DNA of 64,000 nt from Tachypleus tridentatus (lineage: Eukaryota; Arthropoda; Merostomata; Xiphosura; Limulidae). The notes beneath the pieces were generated by a model. It did not search any database and was not told the DNA's origin. It was given only the letters and a program-made list of their open reading frames with translations. This document shows positions 14,801-24,879 of this stretch, piece by piece. Position 1 is the stretch's first letter. Each line of letters begins with the position of its first letter. Position numbers and translations under genes: made by a program. The stretch lies in the NCBI RefSeq assembly GCF_004210375.1, contig NC_134829.1:27730034-27794033 (forward strand). The letters run 5' to 3'.

Positions 14801-17800
14801 AAGTCATGTTAACTATTAATCTAACACTTTTACTATAACTTCACCTAAGAGTAAAAGTGAACCATTTTGTGTTTGTAATTCACATTAAGATGGCTGATTT
14901 GGAGAAGCAGAACTATACAATGAAAGGATGTGCAGATACATGAGTATTGGTTAGGCTAAACAAACTAGATTAGTAGTTTCTGGTTTAAGTTTTCAAAAAA
15001 ATAATATGGTGGATGGTTATTACTTATTACTCATTGCTAACTTTTCAGAACAACTTTAGTAAATTTTATGTAATTATGCTAATTAAAGTGTATTTAGTAT
15101 TATGTGGTATTAGCTTAAGCAACTGGCATAAATAATGATGCCTGATATACAGCTGTACTGATTGCATGGGGATAATGACAAAAAACTGTTCATCTAAATT
15201 ATTAGATTGCATTACTATAAAGGAAGTTATCAACACTGTTTTAGAGAGGAACAACTACCAACACATCTGCCCCTCTAGAACAGCTGTAAGTCTACAGATT
15301 TACAATAATAAAATCAGGGGTTCGATTTCCCTCAGTGAGCTCAGCAGATAGCCCGATGTGGCTTTGCTATAAGAAAACACATACGTACACAAACATATCT
15401 GGATGGTTATGTAAAGTGAAGACCTGTTCCAAATAACAGGATTGCAATGGTAAGGCTAATGTGAGTTGCTATCGAGTGTCACTTTCATATTTGCTGTGGT
15501 TTGTCAGTGTGTATTAAAAACAATCATGATAGAGCATTTATAACATGGCATTAATAGGAATTTGATACTAATTACTCATTCATTACTCAGCTAGTCTGCA
15601 TTTTTGTGTTCAACTTGGGACACGATGGTAGGTAAAACAGAATGGCTGATCCTTCAACCATTAGCATTTTGTTTATGGTTTGCTAAAAAATGTGGTGCAG
15701 TTTTGCATGTAAGGTATTGGTCAATTACAAAGTTTTTAACTAATAATTAAGCTGTAAAATTCATAATAATCTATAATCATGGCCAACCACAGGCCCCTAC
15801 CAATTTTCTAGCCTGTTCCATTACTAAATGTCCATACAGCATCTGTCTACAGATGTGAGCCAGATGTTTACTCAAGATTATTGCTAATTTTTTCAATTAA
15901 TCCACCTGCAGGCTGTTTAATTATAGTATTGATTTGGCTGGTATATTATTGCTTTGACTGTGCTCATTTCAAATTTTATAATCATTGTTGTCTGTCGCTC
16001 TCATTTTAGTGATCAACCCTTGGGTAAGAATAAGTGACCACAATGAATGATAAAAATAAGAAAGTGTCAAAAGAAGGCAGAAAAAACAATCAATTGTACC
16101 ACTGCTAGATAATTTGGTGTAACTGAAAATAATGTGAGGCATTGGCAGAAATAAAATACTGAACTCCTTAATGCACATCCTAAAAGAAAGGCAATTTGAA
16201 GATTGGGAAAGAATGTTATGATACTAAGTTGTTTTTTTTTCATGATTTCTGAAAATGTGGGTTGCCTAAAATATGAGATTGCCCCATAATTGAGTCAATA
16301 CAGTATTCTGTGGTTATATGTTCTTCTGCATAGAAACCAAATTTATGTTGTTTTAAATGGCAACTAACTTTTAACCTCAAAATCTCTAGGCTTCTTCTCC
16401 AGCAATAGAAGTTAACTGTAAAGTTCAATTAATATCTGCTATTTAGAACTGTAGGTATCATGCACATTGATAATGCTAGCACTGGGTATCCATAAACCTT
16501 TAACATTGGAGGGTGTGGTCAGGGTCAAATTATTTATTAGGCACAAAAGGGACAGTGCTTAGGGCCTACGAAAACTATGGGTCTATAATAGGGCCCACAA
16601 ATAATAAGCATAGAAACATGAAATACACATTTTACTGTAAAACTTTATTACATCTTTAAGTTATACAATATATTTGTGTGTATACACATTAGTTTGTGTA
16701 CTCACATTCACATAAATATACAGCCAATATTTAACTACAGTGTATTAACACATTTAAGCAGAAAATATACATTGTACACACATAAATACTTAAATTTCAA
16801 AACACAACTTATGATTCATATATCTATAAGTTATCTAACTTTTGGTTTAACTTATACAGCTAATAGGACCTATGAACAGATGGTGCCTAGGACCTACAAT
16901 CATCTTGATCCAGTACTGGGTGGGGTAAAATATAATGTATCAAGGACATTGAAATCCAGTGTCCTGTTACATGACATTTGAAACACAGCAGTATATAACA
17001 AATGATAATAGTGTTTACAAAAGGTTTAATCTACTTATACCAGATTATTACAAAACACTGTTGAAATTTTGTACATTTGTTACTTTGTTAAACTGTAATA
17101 AAGTTTTCTTCGCTACCACTTCAAGCCATCTTTAAACTTTAATTGTCCCAACCTTACTCCAGAGCTTGACATTATTCATGAAACACTTAGAGAACTAAAA
17201 TAAACATTTTCTCAGAGAACCTTGTTCAGTTTCAGTCTTTCTTTTTATGTTAACATTTTATTGATAATTACATAAGCAAAATCTTGTTTTTACCTTTTTG
17301 AAATTTTGTCTCAGTGATCTCTGACTCTCTTGCTGGCTCAGGTTTATTTTCCTGTATTTCTGACTTTGATTTCAACTCTTCTTCACCTTTGATATTTTTA
17401 TTATAAAAAAGAATTACTAATCAATGATGCTGCAAATAATTATGATTAATTAACTTTATTTGTAACTTTTTATTATGACTACTTGTATCTAATTTATATA
17501 CCTAAGTTATATGGTTCATCTGTCACATGAAAACAAATAAGCCCACAGTGTTGCAAAATATTTACTGAATATTTGCAATTATGACTACTTGTATTTTATT
17601 ATGACTACTTGTATCTAATTTATATACCCAAGTTATATGGTTCATCTGTCACATGAAAACAAATACAGTGTTGCAAAATATTTACTGAATATTTGCAATT
17701 ATGACTACTTGTATTTTATTATGACTACTTGTATCTAATTTATATACCCAAGTTATATGGTTCATCTGTCACATGAAAACAAATAAGCCCACAGTGTTGC

Positions 17801-20800
17801 AAAATATTTACTGAATATTTGCATGATATTTGTTTGTTCTTTAATTTCATGCAAAGCTACATGAGAGCTATATGAGCTAGCCACCCCAATTTAGCAGTGT
17901 AATACTAGAGGGAAGGCATCTGGTCATCTACTGACCACCAACTCTTGGGCTCCTCTTTTAACAATGAATAGTGGGATTGACTATCACATTATAATGCCCC
18001 CACAGCGTAATAAATCTTTATTATGCAAGTAAAGAATGAAGTTGCCAATACAATATTGCCCACCACGCATATCTGAACCTGATTTTTAGTGTTATAAATC
18101 TGCAGAGAAATGGACTTCTGCACTGAAAAAAGCAATATTAAAATACTGAAAGATGCATTAATGAAAAAGTCAAGTTAATAAAATCTAGGAACATAATTTC
18201 TTGATAATTCGTAATAAAGACTGAAGACAACAAGTGATTTGACCATCATAAGAATTATCAAATAACTAAAGAAAATCCCATTCACAAAACAAGCAAAACA
18301 ATTAATTGCCATGCAGTAGAGGTAAAACACTATGCATAAGAATGAAGTTACCAGAAAGAAAACACAAGAAATGCTGTTTCTCAAGATGTTAATGAAACTG
18401 GTGAACTTGTGAGAACCAAAGTTTTCAAAAACATTTGGTTTACTTACTCCAAAATGGTAGAGCTAAATTGTGTAGAAAAATGTTTATGTTAAAAACCAAA
18501 AGGTCATAGTCCTTAAAATAAACTATGCTAACACACAATCTAAACAAGAAAATTTCCATATATGATAGAAATGCAATTATCACTGAAACATGCAAAGCAT
18601 TAATACACAGCTTCAAGAAACACAGCAATCATCTTCAGATATCAAATATGATAAAATGTTCTTCCTATGTATAATACCAATTTGCTACTTAAACTATGTT
18701 CACTAGAAGGACCAAATCAATAATTCTAGAATTATAAGATCTTATGTTTACAGATTATTTGGTTAAAACTAGAAGTAGTATCTATAAGCATTCAAAGTTT
18801 TTTTATTTGTGAACAAAATATTGTGCCTTAGAGATACTGTATGATTTCACAATTGTAGCAGAATATGTTCTACAACATTTATACTTAATTGCACCATGCA
18901 AAGTATATCTTAAGTAGGTCTTGTTCTGTTATATAGGCCTATTGCACTTCAGATACGAAGTATAATAAAAATTCCATGCTACATTCACTGTATATTTCAT
19001 AACACTAAAAGAGATCAGTTGTAATTTTTTCTACAGTTGATTTTCAATGACTATTTTAAAATGTAACTAAGAAAGCTTCATTATACAAGTATTACTTATT
19101 TGTTGATAACTTCACATGTATTCATAAAGTTGTACACAAGATTTAATCTTTCTTTAAACAAAAGAATTTTTGAAACTATTTGATTTTTTAGATTTTAATA
19201 TCTTGATAAAATAGAATCTGAAATTTGATAATATTATTAAAAAAGACAGCCAAGTTTTATCCATAAACTGATAAAGTTTATAGACACAAAAAAACAACCT
19301 TAAATCCTAATATGAATAATGACACCTACCAGTACTTTCCTTTTCTGTATCACACTGAGGAGAGTGAGGCTCTGTAAATGGTCTTGAATCTGTTTCAAGG
19401 GATTTCTTAGCTGAGTAAAAGTAAGAAAAGTTTTACAATTTCAAACTACTTTACATTTATCAACACTGCAAGTATATAAATGTGAACCAAATGCAAAGTT
19501 ATTCTCAAAATCAAATGTATTACAAACAGGTAATGCTATGTTTCAAACATGTTACCACTCCAGTCCTAAATCTTCTGTACTAATTTCTATGTCGTATAAA
19601 ATACTTTACTTCCATGCCTAAAATTTGCAAATACTGATAATCAAGTCAACATGGAATTTGAAAATAACTGGTGTATTTCTTAATTTATCTTGATCAGTTT
19701 ATCAAATCTTTTCAGTGAAATTCTCATTGGGTAAAGAGGTCACAAATAATAAGAAAACTGTGACATTTTCAAGAATGCTTTGTGAGGTTTACAAGTTTTT
19801 CAATATAAAATGTCTAGTTATTCATTTAAATGCTTCAAACATGGCATCTGATCTAATAATTAATTAGAAAAAAGAAAGATAAAACTTTCAATTTATTAGT
19901 AAATATGATAAAAATAATTCTTAGTAATTTACTTCAGAATAGTCTTTTATCTGATTTGAAAATGGCTAGAACAGTGATTTGCAGACCATTGGTTCTGATC
20001 CAAAACAGAGTTGTAAGAGTGTATGAAATAATCACAAATGGACTTGGAAAACAGATAATGCAATGTTACAGATAAACGTTTGATATAATGAATGTTTTAC
20101 TTCATAAACCTAAATTCAATGCTGAAAACTTGCATACCATTACTTGGCATTTCTGTTTTAACATCTTATCTCAAAGAAATAAAAACGTAAGTTCAATACA
20201 GTAATCATTTTGTTGAAGGTGGTTGATAAAATTAGACTGGGATAATTTTCAGATCAACAGCTGTCTCAAACAACAAATAATTGACACACAATTACTTTGA
20301 AATGTTTCTTTTCCTCACTAAAACTTGTAATTTCAGTAAAGAAAAGAAATTTATATGCAAAAACGGCTCGTTTGGGTTGAGAAAATATTTTACATAAAAT
20401 ATTCTTCAACCCAAACGAGCCGTTTTTGCATATAAATTTCTCAACAAGTGGGTTTCTCGACATCACTGATTAAAGAAAAGAAATAATTTGTAAATGACAT
20501 AAGGCTTAATATATTCTTCAACTTGCTAGCCCTTCTGTTATAGACTTATTCTTCATATCATGACTCTTCAGTACTGTTTGGAATACCAGAAATACATACT
20601 AGTTAAAATATCTAATTGTCAAAATGTTTTATTTACAGTAAAGTATTCTGTACTACTTCAATGTCTGTTTATTTTACATACATTAACTTACAAAGTAGCA
20701 ATTAACATGACAAAAGACAATTGTGATACATAGTCCATGTTTCCAAACTGTAAAGTTTTACTTAATGCAACACTGATAGTTGAATGCTTACAGTTAAATG

Positions 20801-23800
20801 TTGTACATTAAGGAACATATTTAAAACTTGTAGCTATAACACAAATTCTGTTTTTAAAAATTCAGTTTCTCATCTACAGAAACTCAGTAATCACTTGAAT
20901 TTTCAGTTTTCAGTTGACATCTGGTCCTTATTTCTTCCAAAATTACCAATAAATAACAAAGACAAAACTGGCAATATGCATTATCACAAACTATAGACCA
21001 AGTGTTTCATGATTTTTATTTTAAAAATTACTCTAAAGTGGATGATAAACACATTTTAAATTATGAAAACCCACAAGTTGACTGCTGTGTTAAATGACTT
21101 TTAGTTGCTATTAAAATTATTTACAATACTTTAGTAATCAGTCTTTGAAACCTTTAACTTAAAAAGGCATAAAACTCTAAAGATTGGTGTTTGTTAAATA
21201 AGTACTCAAAATGGTTCAATACTCAAGCAATAATAGGTGTGGCCAAGTTACCACAATAGCCACAACTGTTTGCGCATGTCATCAGTGTAAGTCAATGTGC
21301 TTTACACTGCAAACAAACCTTATTCAGCCCTATTAACCAATTAAACTTTTTCATCTAATGTAAATACTTTTAAAGAATGCATGTACTTATCTTGTGAAAT
21401 TTGTTTAATAAATGTGGCCTGTACTACTGTCTCTAATTGCCAGTTAAAATAAGCTATATCTAATTTGTTCAATAATTTAAGTTTCCTCTGGTTTTATTTC
21501 AGTTTCATGAATTAAGGTAAGTACTTGAAATGATTGTTGATTGTCCAAAACTTGAGGTCAACAAAAGCCTGTTGAATACACATGAAGTATTACCAATGTT
21601 TATATTTCAAGTGTACTGCACCTTATTGTTGATTGTCCTACACTTGAGGTCAACAAAAGCCTGTTGAATACACATTTTACCATGAAAGTGAAAAATGGTT
21701 TTTTTGTTGTTGTTGAGTCATTGACTGTAAAAACATTTGTATACATTAATGAAATAAGTCATTTTACTCCTTAATATCATTGACTGTAAAAACATTTGTA
21801 TACATTAATGAAATAAGTCATTTTACTCCTTAATATCATTGATTGTAAAACATTTGTATACATTAATGAAATAAGTCATTTTACTCCTTAATATCATTGA
21901 TTGTAAAAACATTTGTATACATTAATGAAATAAGTCATTTTACTCCTTAATATCATTGATTGTAAAACATTTGTATACATTAATGAAATAAGTCATTTTA
22001 CTCCTTAATATCATTGACTGTAAAACATTTGTATACATTAATGAAATAAGTCATTTTACTCCTTAATATCATTGACTGTAAAAACATTTGTATACATTAA
22101 TGAAATAAGTCATTTTACTCCTTAATATCATTGACTGTAAAAACATTTGTATACATTAATGAAATAAGTCATTTTACTCCTTAATATCATTGACTGTAAA
22201 AACATTTGTATACATTAATGAAATAAGTCATTTTACTCCTTAATATCATTGATTGTAAAAACATTTGTATACATTAATGAAATAAGTCATTTTACTCCTT
22301 AATATCATTGACTGTAAAACATTTGTATACATTAATGAAATAAGTCATTTTACTCCTTAATATCATTGACTGTAAAACATTTGTATACATTAATGAAATA
22401 AGTCATTTTACTCCTTAATATCATTGACTGTAAAAACATTTGTATACATTAATGAAATAAGTCATTTTACTCCTTAATATCATTGACTGTAAAACATTTG
22501 TATACATTAATGAAATAAGTCATTTTACTCCTTAATATCATTGAATTCAATACAAATTAGCTCCATTTTAAGGAAGTATAAGTGGCTTTTAGGCTTGCAT
22601 TTCAATATCATGAAAATAAAATGCAGTATATACTCTGTAGCTTCAAGCCTCAAGTAAACAACATATATATACCACCAGTTTTACAAGGTGGTTTCATGTT
22701 TACATAGTATTCATGTGTTTTTGAAATATTGTAGCATGATGTGAACATTAAATCATCCAGACAAAATATTTACTTTCAATGTTATTATTTCACAAGCATG
22801 AACTCACAAATGTAATACAAGTTTATCAAAAACTGGTAAACATACATTTTGCTTGAAAATTGCCATATGTAATGGGTATACATTTACCCAAAGAAATACA
22901 TCAGTCAAGTCTACCTCAAGTGGTACACTCATGACCAAACTCTAGTCTCATAACTTTTAATGACTTTGTATTGAGAAAAATTCAAATCTTTGGACCAATC
23001 TAATATAAGGGGAATCCTGATTTTCATACTTCCACATTTTCTAAAATTCTGTTGAAGAAGTATTAGATTTTGCAATCACAATTGACTACAATCCTGGAAC
23101 TACTTCTACAAATAAATTACATCTAAATAATGGAATATATTTGCAAAAATTAAAACAAAAACATTCAACAAATATTCCCATAATAAAACTATTATTTAAA
23201 TTAACATAAAACAATCCATACATAAGTGTGAATATTTCTCTATCTCTTTCTCTCTGTGGGGCTGTTCCTTATGCACAACTGCATCCTTAGAGCTACAAAC
23301 TTCAAACTGAAAATATAGATACAGCTTTATGTGGGAAGTAATATGGATTATGTAGCTATGGCCTCATAGACAATTTTGAGATCAAAGTAATCAATATTGT
23401 AGTTTTTGGCAACCAAGACATTGATCTCAAATTGAAAAGGCTGAATGTTTTAGGTAATGTATGACCAAGAGGGCTATTATTCACATTTCTTCTCCATGTG
23501 GGGACTTGTCATAATCATTCTATCCATGATCATTTATATGTTAAAAGAAGTTAAAAACTTTGTGGAATCTTCATTTATGCTCTTGTCCCCTTTTTCTCTC
23601 TCTCTATCTACACATACATACCCATCCTCCAATTTACTTTAACTGAAAAAGGCAGGTGCTTTCTCTCAAACATGTGCATACTCCCTCAACTAAATAGGCT
23701 TACTTTAGCCATATATTTTGCATGTACTTGCAAAAGTCAGCTACACAGTGACTTTACACAAACTTTTCTCATCAGCAAATTTTCATTTACTCTGTGTTGC

Positions 23801-24879
23801 AACAAAAAGATAAGAGTCAATCTTTCATTAAATGGAATCCTAATAAAATCAAAATACAAATGACTGTTAACCTCACAGTAGAAATGAGGACACCAAAACA
23901 TAGGGAATTTTGTTTTGGAAAATTGAAAGGTCATTTACAGCACACAGAAGAAGCAGGGGCAACATATCCAGTTGTGCTTTGATTAAAATATGTTTAGCAA
24001 ATTATTATTATTATTTTGCACACTGTTATTTTTACTGATTTTAATCAAAATATTGAGTTGCATAAAAAATTCACAATTAATATGGTTGGTTTATTCAAAA
24101 TAACTCAGGATATTTAAAGCCATTTTCATTTGAATAATACCAGGTATTCTACTAGTAAATATTAAATTCATATACCACTGCATAATATGATAATGTAGAA
24201 AACAGCATATGATTCCACTGGAAACAAAATTATCATTCCATCCTTAAAACAAGAGGAGAAAAAACCACTAGAGGTATAAAATCTGGGAAAACAGCAACTT
24301 TAGAAAGTCTGGTTTGTCTTAGAGCAAAGTCACATTTGGGTATGTGCTGTGTCCACTGTGGAGAATCAAATCCCAATTTTAGCACTTAAGTTCATAAACT
24401 CACTACTGTCTCACTGAAGGACAGCAAGTCTGGTAAAAGAACAATTACTTATACACAAATCTGATAAGTGGTATATAAGTCTTGAAAGTGGAATTTACAA
24501 TTCTGTTAAATAAACAAACTAGAGTCTAGGAAATGAGTAGTTAGAGGTAAGTCAATTTTCCAACTTACCAGACATATCTCTTGGGCAAATTTCCTCTTTT
24601 AAAGTCATCTGTTCAATGTTTTTATCCAAGTCTTCAAAATACAACTGCATTATGCGAATAAAAGTTCTAAATGCTGTAGGCCCTTTTTTATCTAAGAGTT
24701 TCAAAATTAGTTTTTTAGCACTTTCAAATGATGTGAGACAACTGATAGTATCAACATCTTGCTTACTCAAAACTTTTACTTCATAAAGATAATTCATCAC
24801 ACTTTGTGGAAATGCTTTCAGTGTGCTGAGGAGTTCTTCACATTTCTCCAAGTCATTGGCTTTCTCCATTACCACAGGT
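2706..24879 (-). CDS. CARD-RHIM-death domain adaptor (IMD/RIPK1-like), six coding exons
   Basis: Hand-assembled gene. Coding exons on the minus strand: 24869-24569, 19410-19330, 17386-17294, 8125-7928, 3713-3624 and 2896-2706, together 954 nt or 317 aa. Every intron is GT-AG and phase 1, and the frame stays open to a TGA. Residues 1-88 look like a CARD (LSKQDVDTI, then KKGPTAFRTF). Residues 102-158 are a polar acidic linker with LETD/SRPF at 105-112. Residues 170-189 are a RHIM with core VQIG at 179-182. Residues 229-317 are a death domain with Trp246 and Trp286 and an ATIGNLAKAL helix, closest by eye to RIPK1 and IMD. In those families the death domain recruits FADD-type partners and the RHIM forms amyloid signalling filaments; a CARD usually recruits caspases or other CARD proteins. 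Function here is inferred: a cytoplasmic immune or death adaptor. The alternative is a RAIDD-like CARD-DD protein with a RHIM insert. The weakest junction is the acceptor of exon 3. Confidence 0.8.
2897..3623 (-). other. Intron 5 of the CARD-RHIM-death gene
   Basis: AT-rich intron between the two death-domain exons. It contains a short (CA)n run near 3374-3391 and nothing else recognised. Confidence 0.75.
3624..3713 (-). CDS. Exon 5: death domain, first half
   Basis: A 90-nt exon with acceptor GCTCCATCAG after a pyrimidine-rich tract and donor TTACCAG/GTGGGA, phase 1 at both ends, residues 226-254. It holds death-domain helices 1-2: EIDVVEMYHVSERIG, then NDWRKLARYLP. The W-x-x-L-A pattern (Trp246) is the family hallmark for helix 2. 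Confidence 0.8.
4037..4161 (+). repeat. Long imperfect inverted repeat (foldback hairpin)
   Basis: Left arm 4037-4090 and right arm 4109-4161 are reverse complements at roughly 85 percent by eye, with a loop of about 18 nt. Several differences would be G-U pairs in a plus-strand transcript. Arms begin CAACTGCCTGTTGTGGAGA and end with the complementary CAACAGACAGTTG. An apparent 77-codon ORF over this interval is a by-product of the palindrome. It could be a MITE remnant or a hairpin-RNA precursor. Confidence 0.75.
5017..5286 (-). mobile_element. tRNA-derived SINE, full length, with 12-bp target duplication
   Basis: A minus-strand SINE. The tRNA-like head, with B-box-like GGATTGAATCCC and a CATAATCCGAGGGTCG anticodon arm, lies at the right end. 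The body (GGCTGAAAGGGC, CAGTGTAAGACTGGAGGG) lies to the left. It is flanked by a perfect 12-bp repeat, CTTTCCATACAG, at 5005-5016 and 5287-5298. Confidence 0.88.
7928..8125 (-). CDS. Exon 4: RHIM domain
   Basis: A 198-nt exon with acceptor ATTCTTACAG and donor TTTTAG/GTATGT, phase 1 at both ends, residues 160-224 plus split codons. It encodes the whole RHIM: ITIQNSQGVQIGNSYTYNI at 171-189. The tetrad VQIG fits the family pattern [I/V]-Q-[I/L/V]-G, preceded by a polar N-S-x-G turn as in RIPK1. After the RHIM comes a basic and proline-containing stretch ending LPAVVPEEVL. No ATG precedes the RHIM codons in this exon, so a start-to-stop ORF scan shows only the tail. Confidence 0.8.
8055..8066 (-). 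other. RHIM core tetrad VQIG
   Basis: The codons GTT CAG ATA GGA encode residues 179-182. This tetrad defines functional RHIMs such as RIPK1, RIPK3, ZBP1 and TRIF. It matches the vertebrate-type core rather than the divergent cryptic RHIM of fly IMD. Confidence 0.78.
9626..13720 (-). mobile_element. Jockey/I-like LINE, copy A, decayed and internally deleted
   Basis: Minus-strand element. From its 5' side: an ORF1 region at 13660-12500 ending in zinc-knuckle-like motifs (CINCNGSHLSYFCSC near 12570-12610), an endonuclease region around 11586-11062 (AIDLSVCSPSLFSHFSW, then NDHFPI), the start of reverse transcriptase near 10560-10430, then an abrupt jump to the end of an RNase H/C-terminal region (RKEEVLTRLHIGHSFLTH, CSLC) at 10390-10148. 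Most of the reverse transcriptase is missing. Stops and frameshifts break the ORFs. The 3' end is a (CCAA)n tail, seen as GGTTGGTTGG at 9626-9650. Confidence 0.8.
15275..15385 (+). mobile_element. Second tRNA-like SINE family (fragment)
   Basis: Shares GATTTACAATAATAAAATC, a B-box-like GGGGTTCGATTTCC and GATAGCCCGATGTGGCTTTG with the copy at 42355-42475. Related but more decayed pieces lie at 33160-33255 and 37080-37180. Confidence 0.65.
17294..17386 (-). CDS. Exon 3: acidic linker
   Basis: A 93-nt exon, phase 1 at both ends, residues 129-158 plus split codons, Glu/Lys-rich (GEEELKSKSEIQ, then ARESEITETKFQK). The donor AAAAAG/GTAAAA is acceptable. The acceptor ATATCAAAG is weak, although a pyrimidine run lies about 20 nt upstream. 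Skipping it would keep the frame, so it may be an optional exon. Confidence 0.62.
17476..17822. repeat. Tandem repeat of about 120 bp, nearly three units
   Basis: The units begin ATGACTACTTGTAT and contain AAGTTATATGGTTCATCTGT and TGCAAAATATTTACTG. Unit 2 lacks AAGCCCAC-like bases present in units 1 and 3. Copies are almost identical, so the expansion looks recent. Confidence 0.88.
17828..18007 (-). mobile_element. tRNA-derived SINE, head-truncated
   Basis: Matches the body of the 5017-5286 SINE (TTTAGCAGTGTAATACTAG, CAACTCTTGGGC, GAATAGTGGGATTGACTATC) but stops before the tRNA-like head. Confidence 0.8.
19330..19410 (-). CDS. Exon 2: linker with LETD/SRPF site
   Basis: An 81-nt exon with acceptor TTTTACTCAG and donor ACTG/GTAGGT, phase 1 at both ends. 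It encodes residues 102-127 plus split codons. The peptide is polar and Pro/Ser/Glu-rich. It carries L105-E-T-D108 followed by S109-R-P-F112, which resembles a caspase-8/Dredd cleavage site followed by an IAP-binding-like start. Confidence 0.75.
20347..20439. mobile_element. Palindromic Penelope-like terminal repeat
   Basis: Two copies of the terminal sequence AAATTTATATGCAAAAACGG...TTTGGGTTGAG meet head to head, giving a near-perfect 93-nt palindrome. The same sequence ends the Penelope element at 25597. The following GTGGGTTTCTCG is the usual neighbour of this terminus in the related fragments at 39516 and 49009. Confidence 0.8.
21527..21680. repeat. Two-copy direct repeat
   Basis: Copies starting near 21535 and 21625 share ATTGTTGATTGTCC, then ACTTGAGGTCAACAAAAGCC and TGTTGAATACACAT, about 90 bp apart. 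Confidence 0.75.
21717..22541. repeat. 59-bp minisatellite, about 14 units
   Basis: Direct head-to-tail array of TCATTGACTGTAAAAACATT + TGTATACATTAATGAAATAA + GTCATTTTACTCCTTAATA. Units differ at two places: GACTG versus GATTG, and five A versus four A before CATTTG. No spacers separate the units. It lies in intron 1 of the CARD-RHIM-death gene. Confidence 0.95.
24569..24879 (-). CDS. Exon 1 of the CARD-RHIM-death gene: CARD domain
   Basis: The start ATG is at 24869-24867, with G at -3 and G at +4, the first Met before a continuous CARD-like helical region. A good acceptor (pyrimidine-rich tract ending TATAG) lies only 10 nt upstream at 24880, so an upstream 5' non-coding exon is likely; I could not place it. 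Coding part is 301 nt, residues 1-100 plus one base. The donor is TCTG/GTAAGT. CARD features seen: a hydrophobic first helix (EELLSTLKAF), a YLYEVKVLS segment, a DVDTI helix start, and the conserved KKGPTAF turn before helix 5. In-frame codons continue upstream to 24995 but hold only low-complexity, intron-like sequence. Confidence 0.82.

Larger units (their letters stand above)
8126..17293 (-). other. Intron 3 of the CARD-RHIM-death gene
   Basis: A 9.2-kb intron. It contains LINE copy A (about 9626-13720), a poly(A) run at 9064-9079 and a second-type SINE near 15275-15380. A GC-richer stretch at 16500-16950 (GGGCCTACGAAAAC and similar) is probably an unidentified old repeat. No further exon was recognised. 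Confidence 0.7.
17387..19329 (-). other. Intron 2 of the CARD-RHIM-death gene
   Basis: Contains a 120-bp tandem repeat at 17476-17822, directly followed by a headless SINE at 17828-18007. The remaining 1.3 kb is AT-rich with nothing recognised. Confidence 0.72.
19411..24568 (-). other. Intron 1 of the CARD-RHIM-death gene
   Basis: A 5.2-kb intron. It holds the palindromic Penelope terminus at 20347-20439, a two-copy direct repeat near 21527-21680 (TTGAGGTCAACAAAAGCCTG twice) and the 59-bp minisatellite at 21717-22541. The rest is AT-rich with short chance ORFs only. Confidence 0.72.

Noticed and set aside
16676-16981. 101-codon plus-strand ORF
   Set aside because: Biased AT-rich codons from repeat-like sequence with no motif; adjacent GGGCCTACGAAAAC-type sequence suggests an old repeat.
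21717-22541. CRISPR array
   Set aside because: Units are contiguous 59-bp direct repeats with no unique spacers, in an animal intron.
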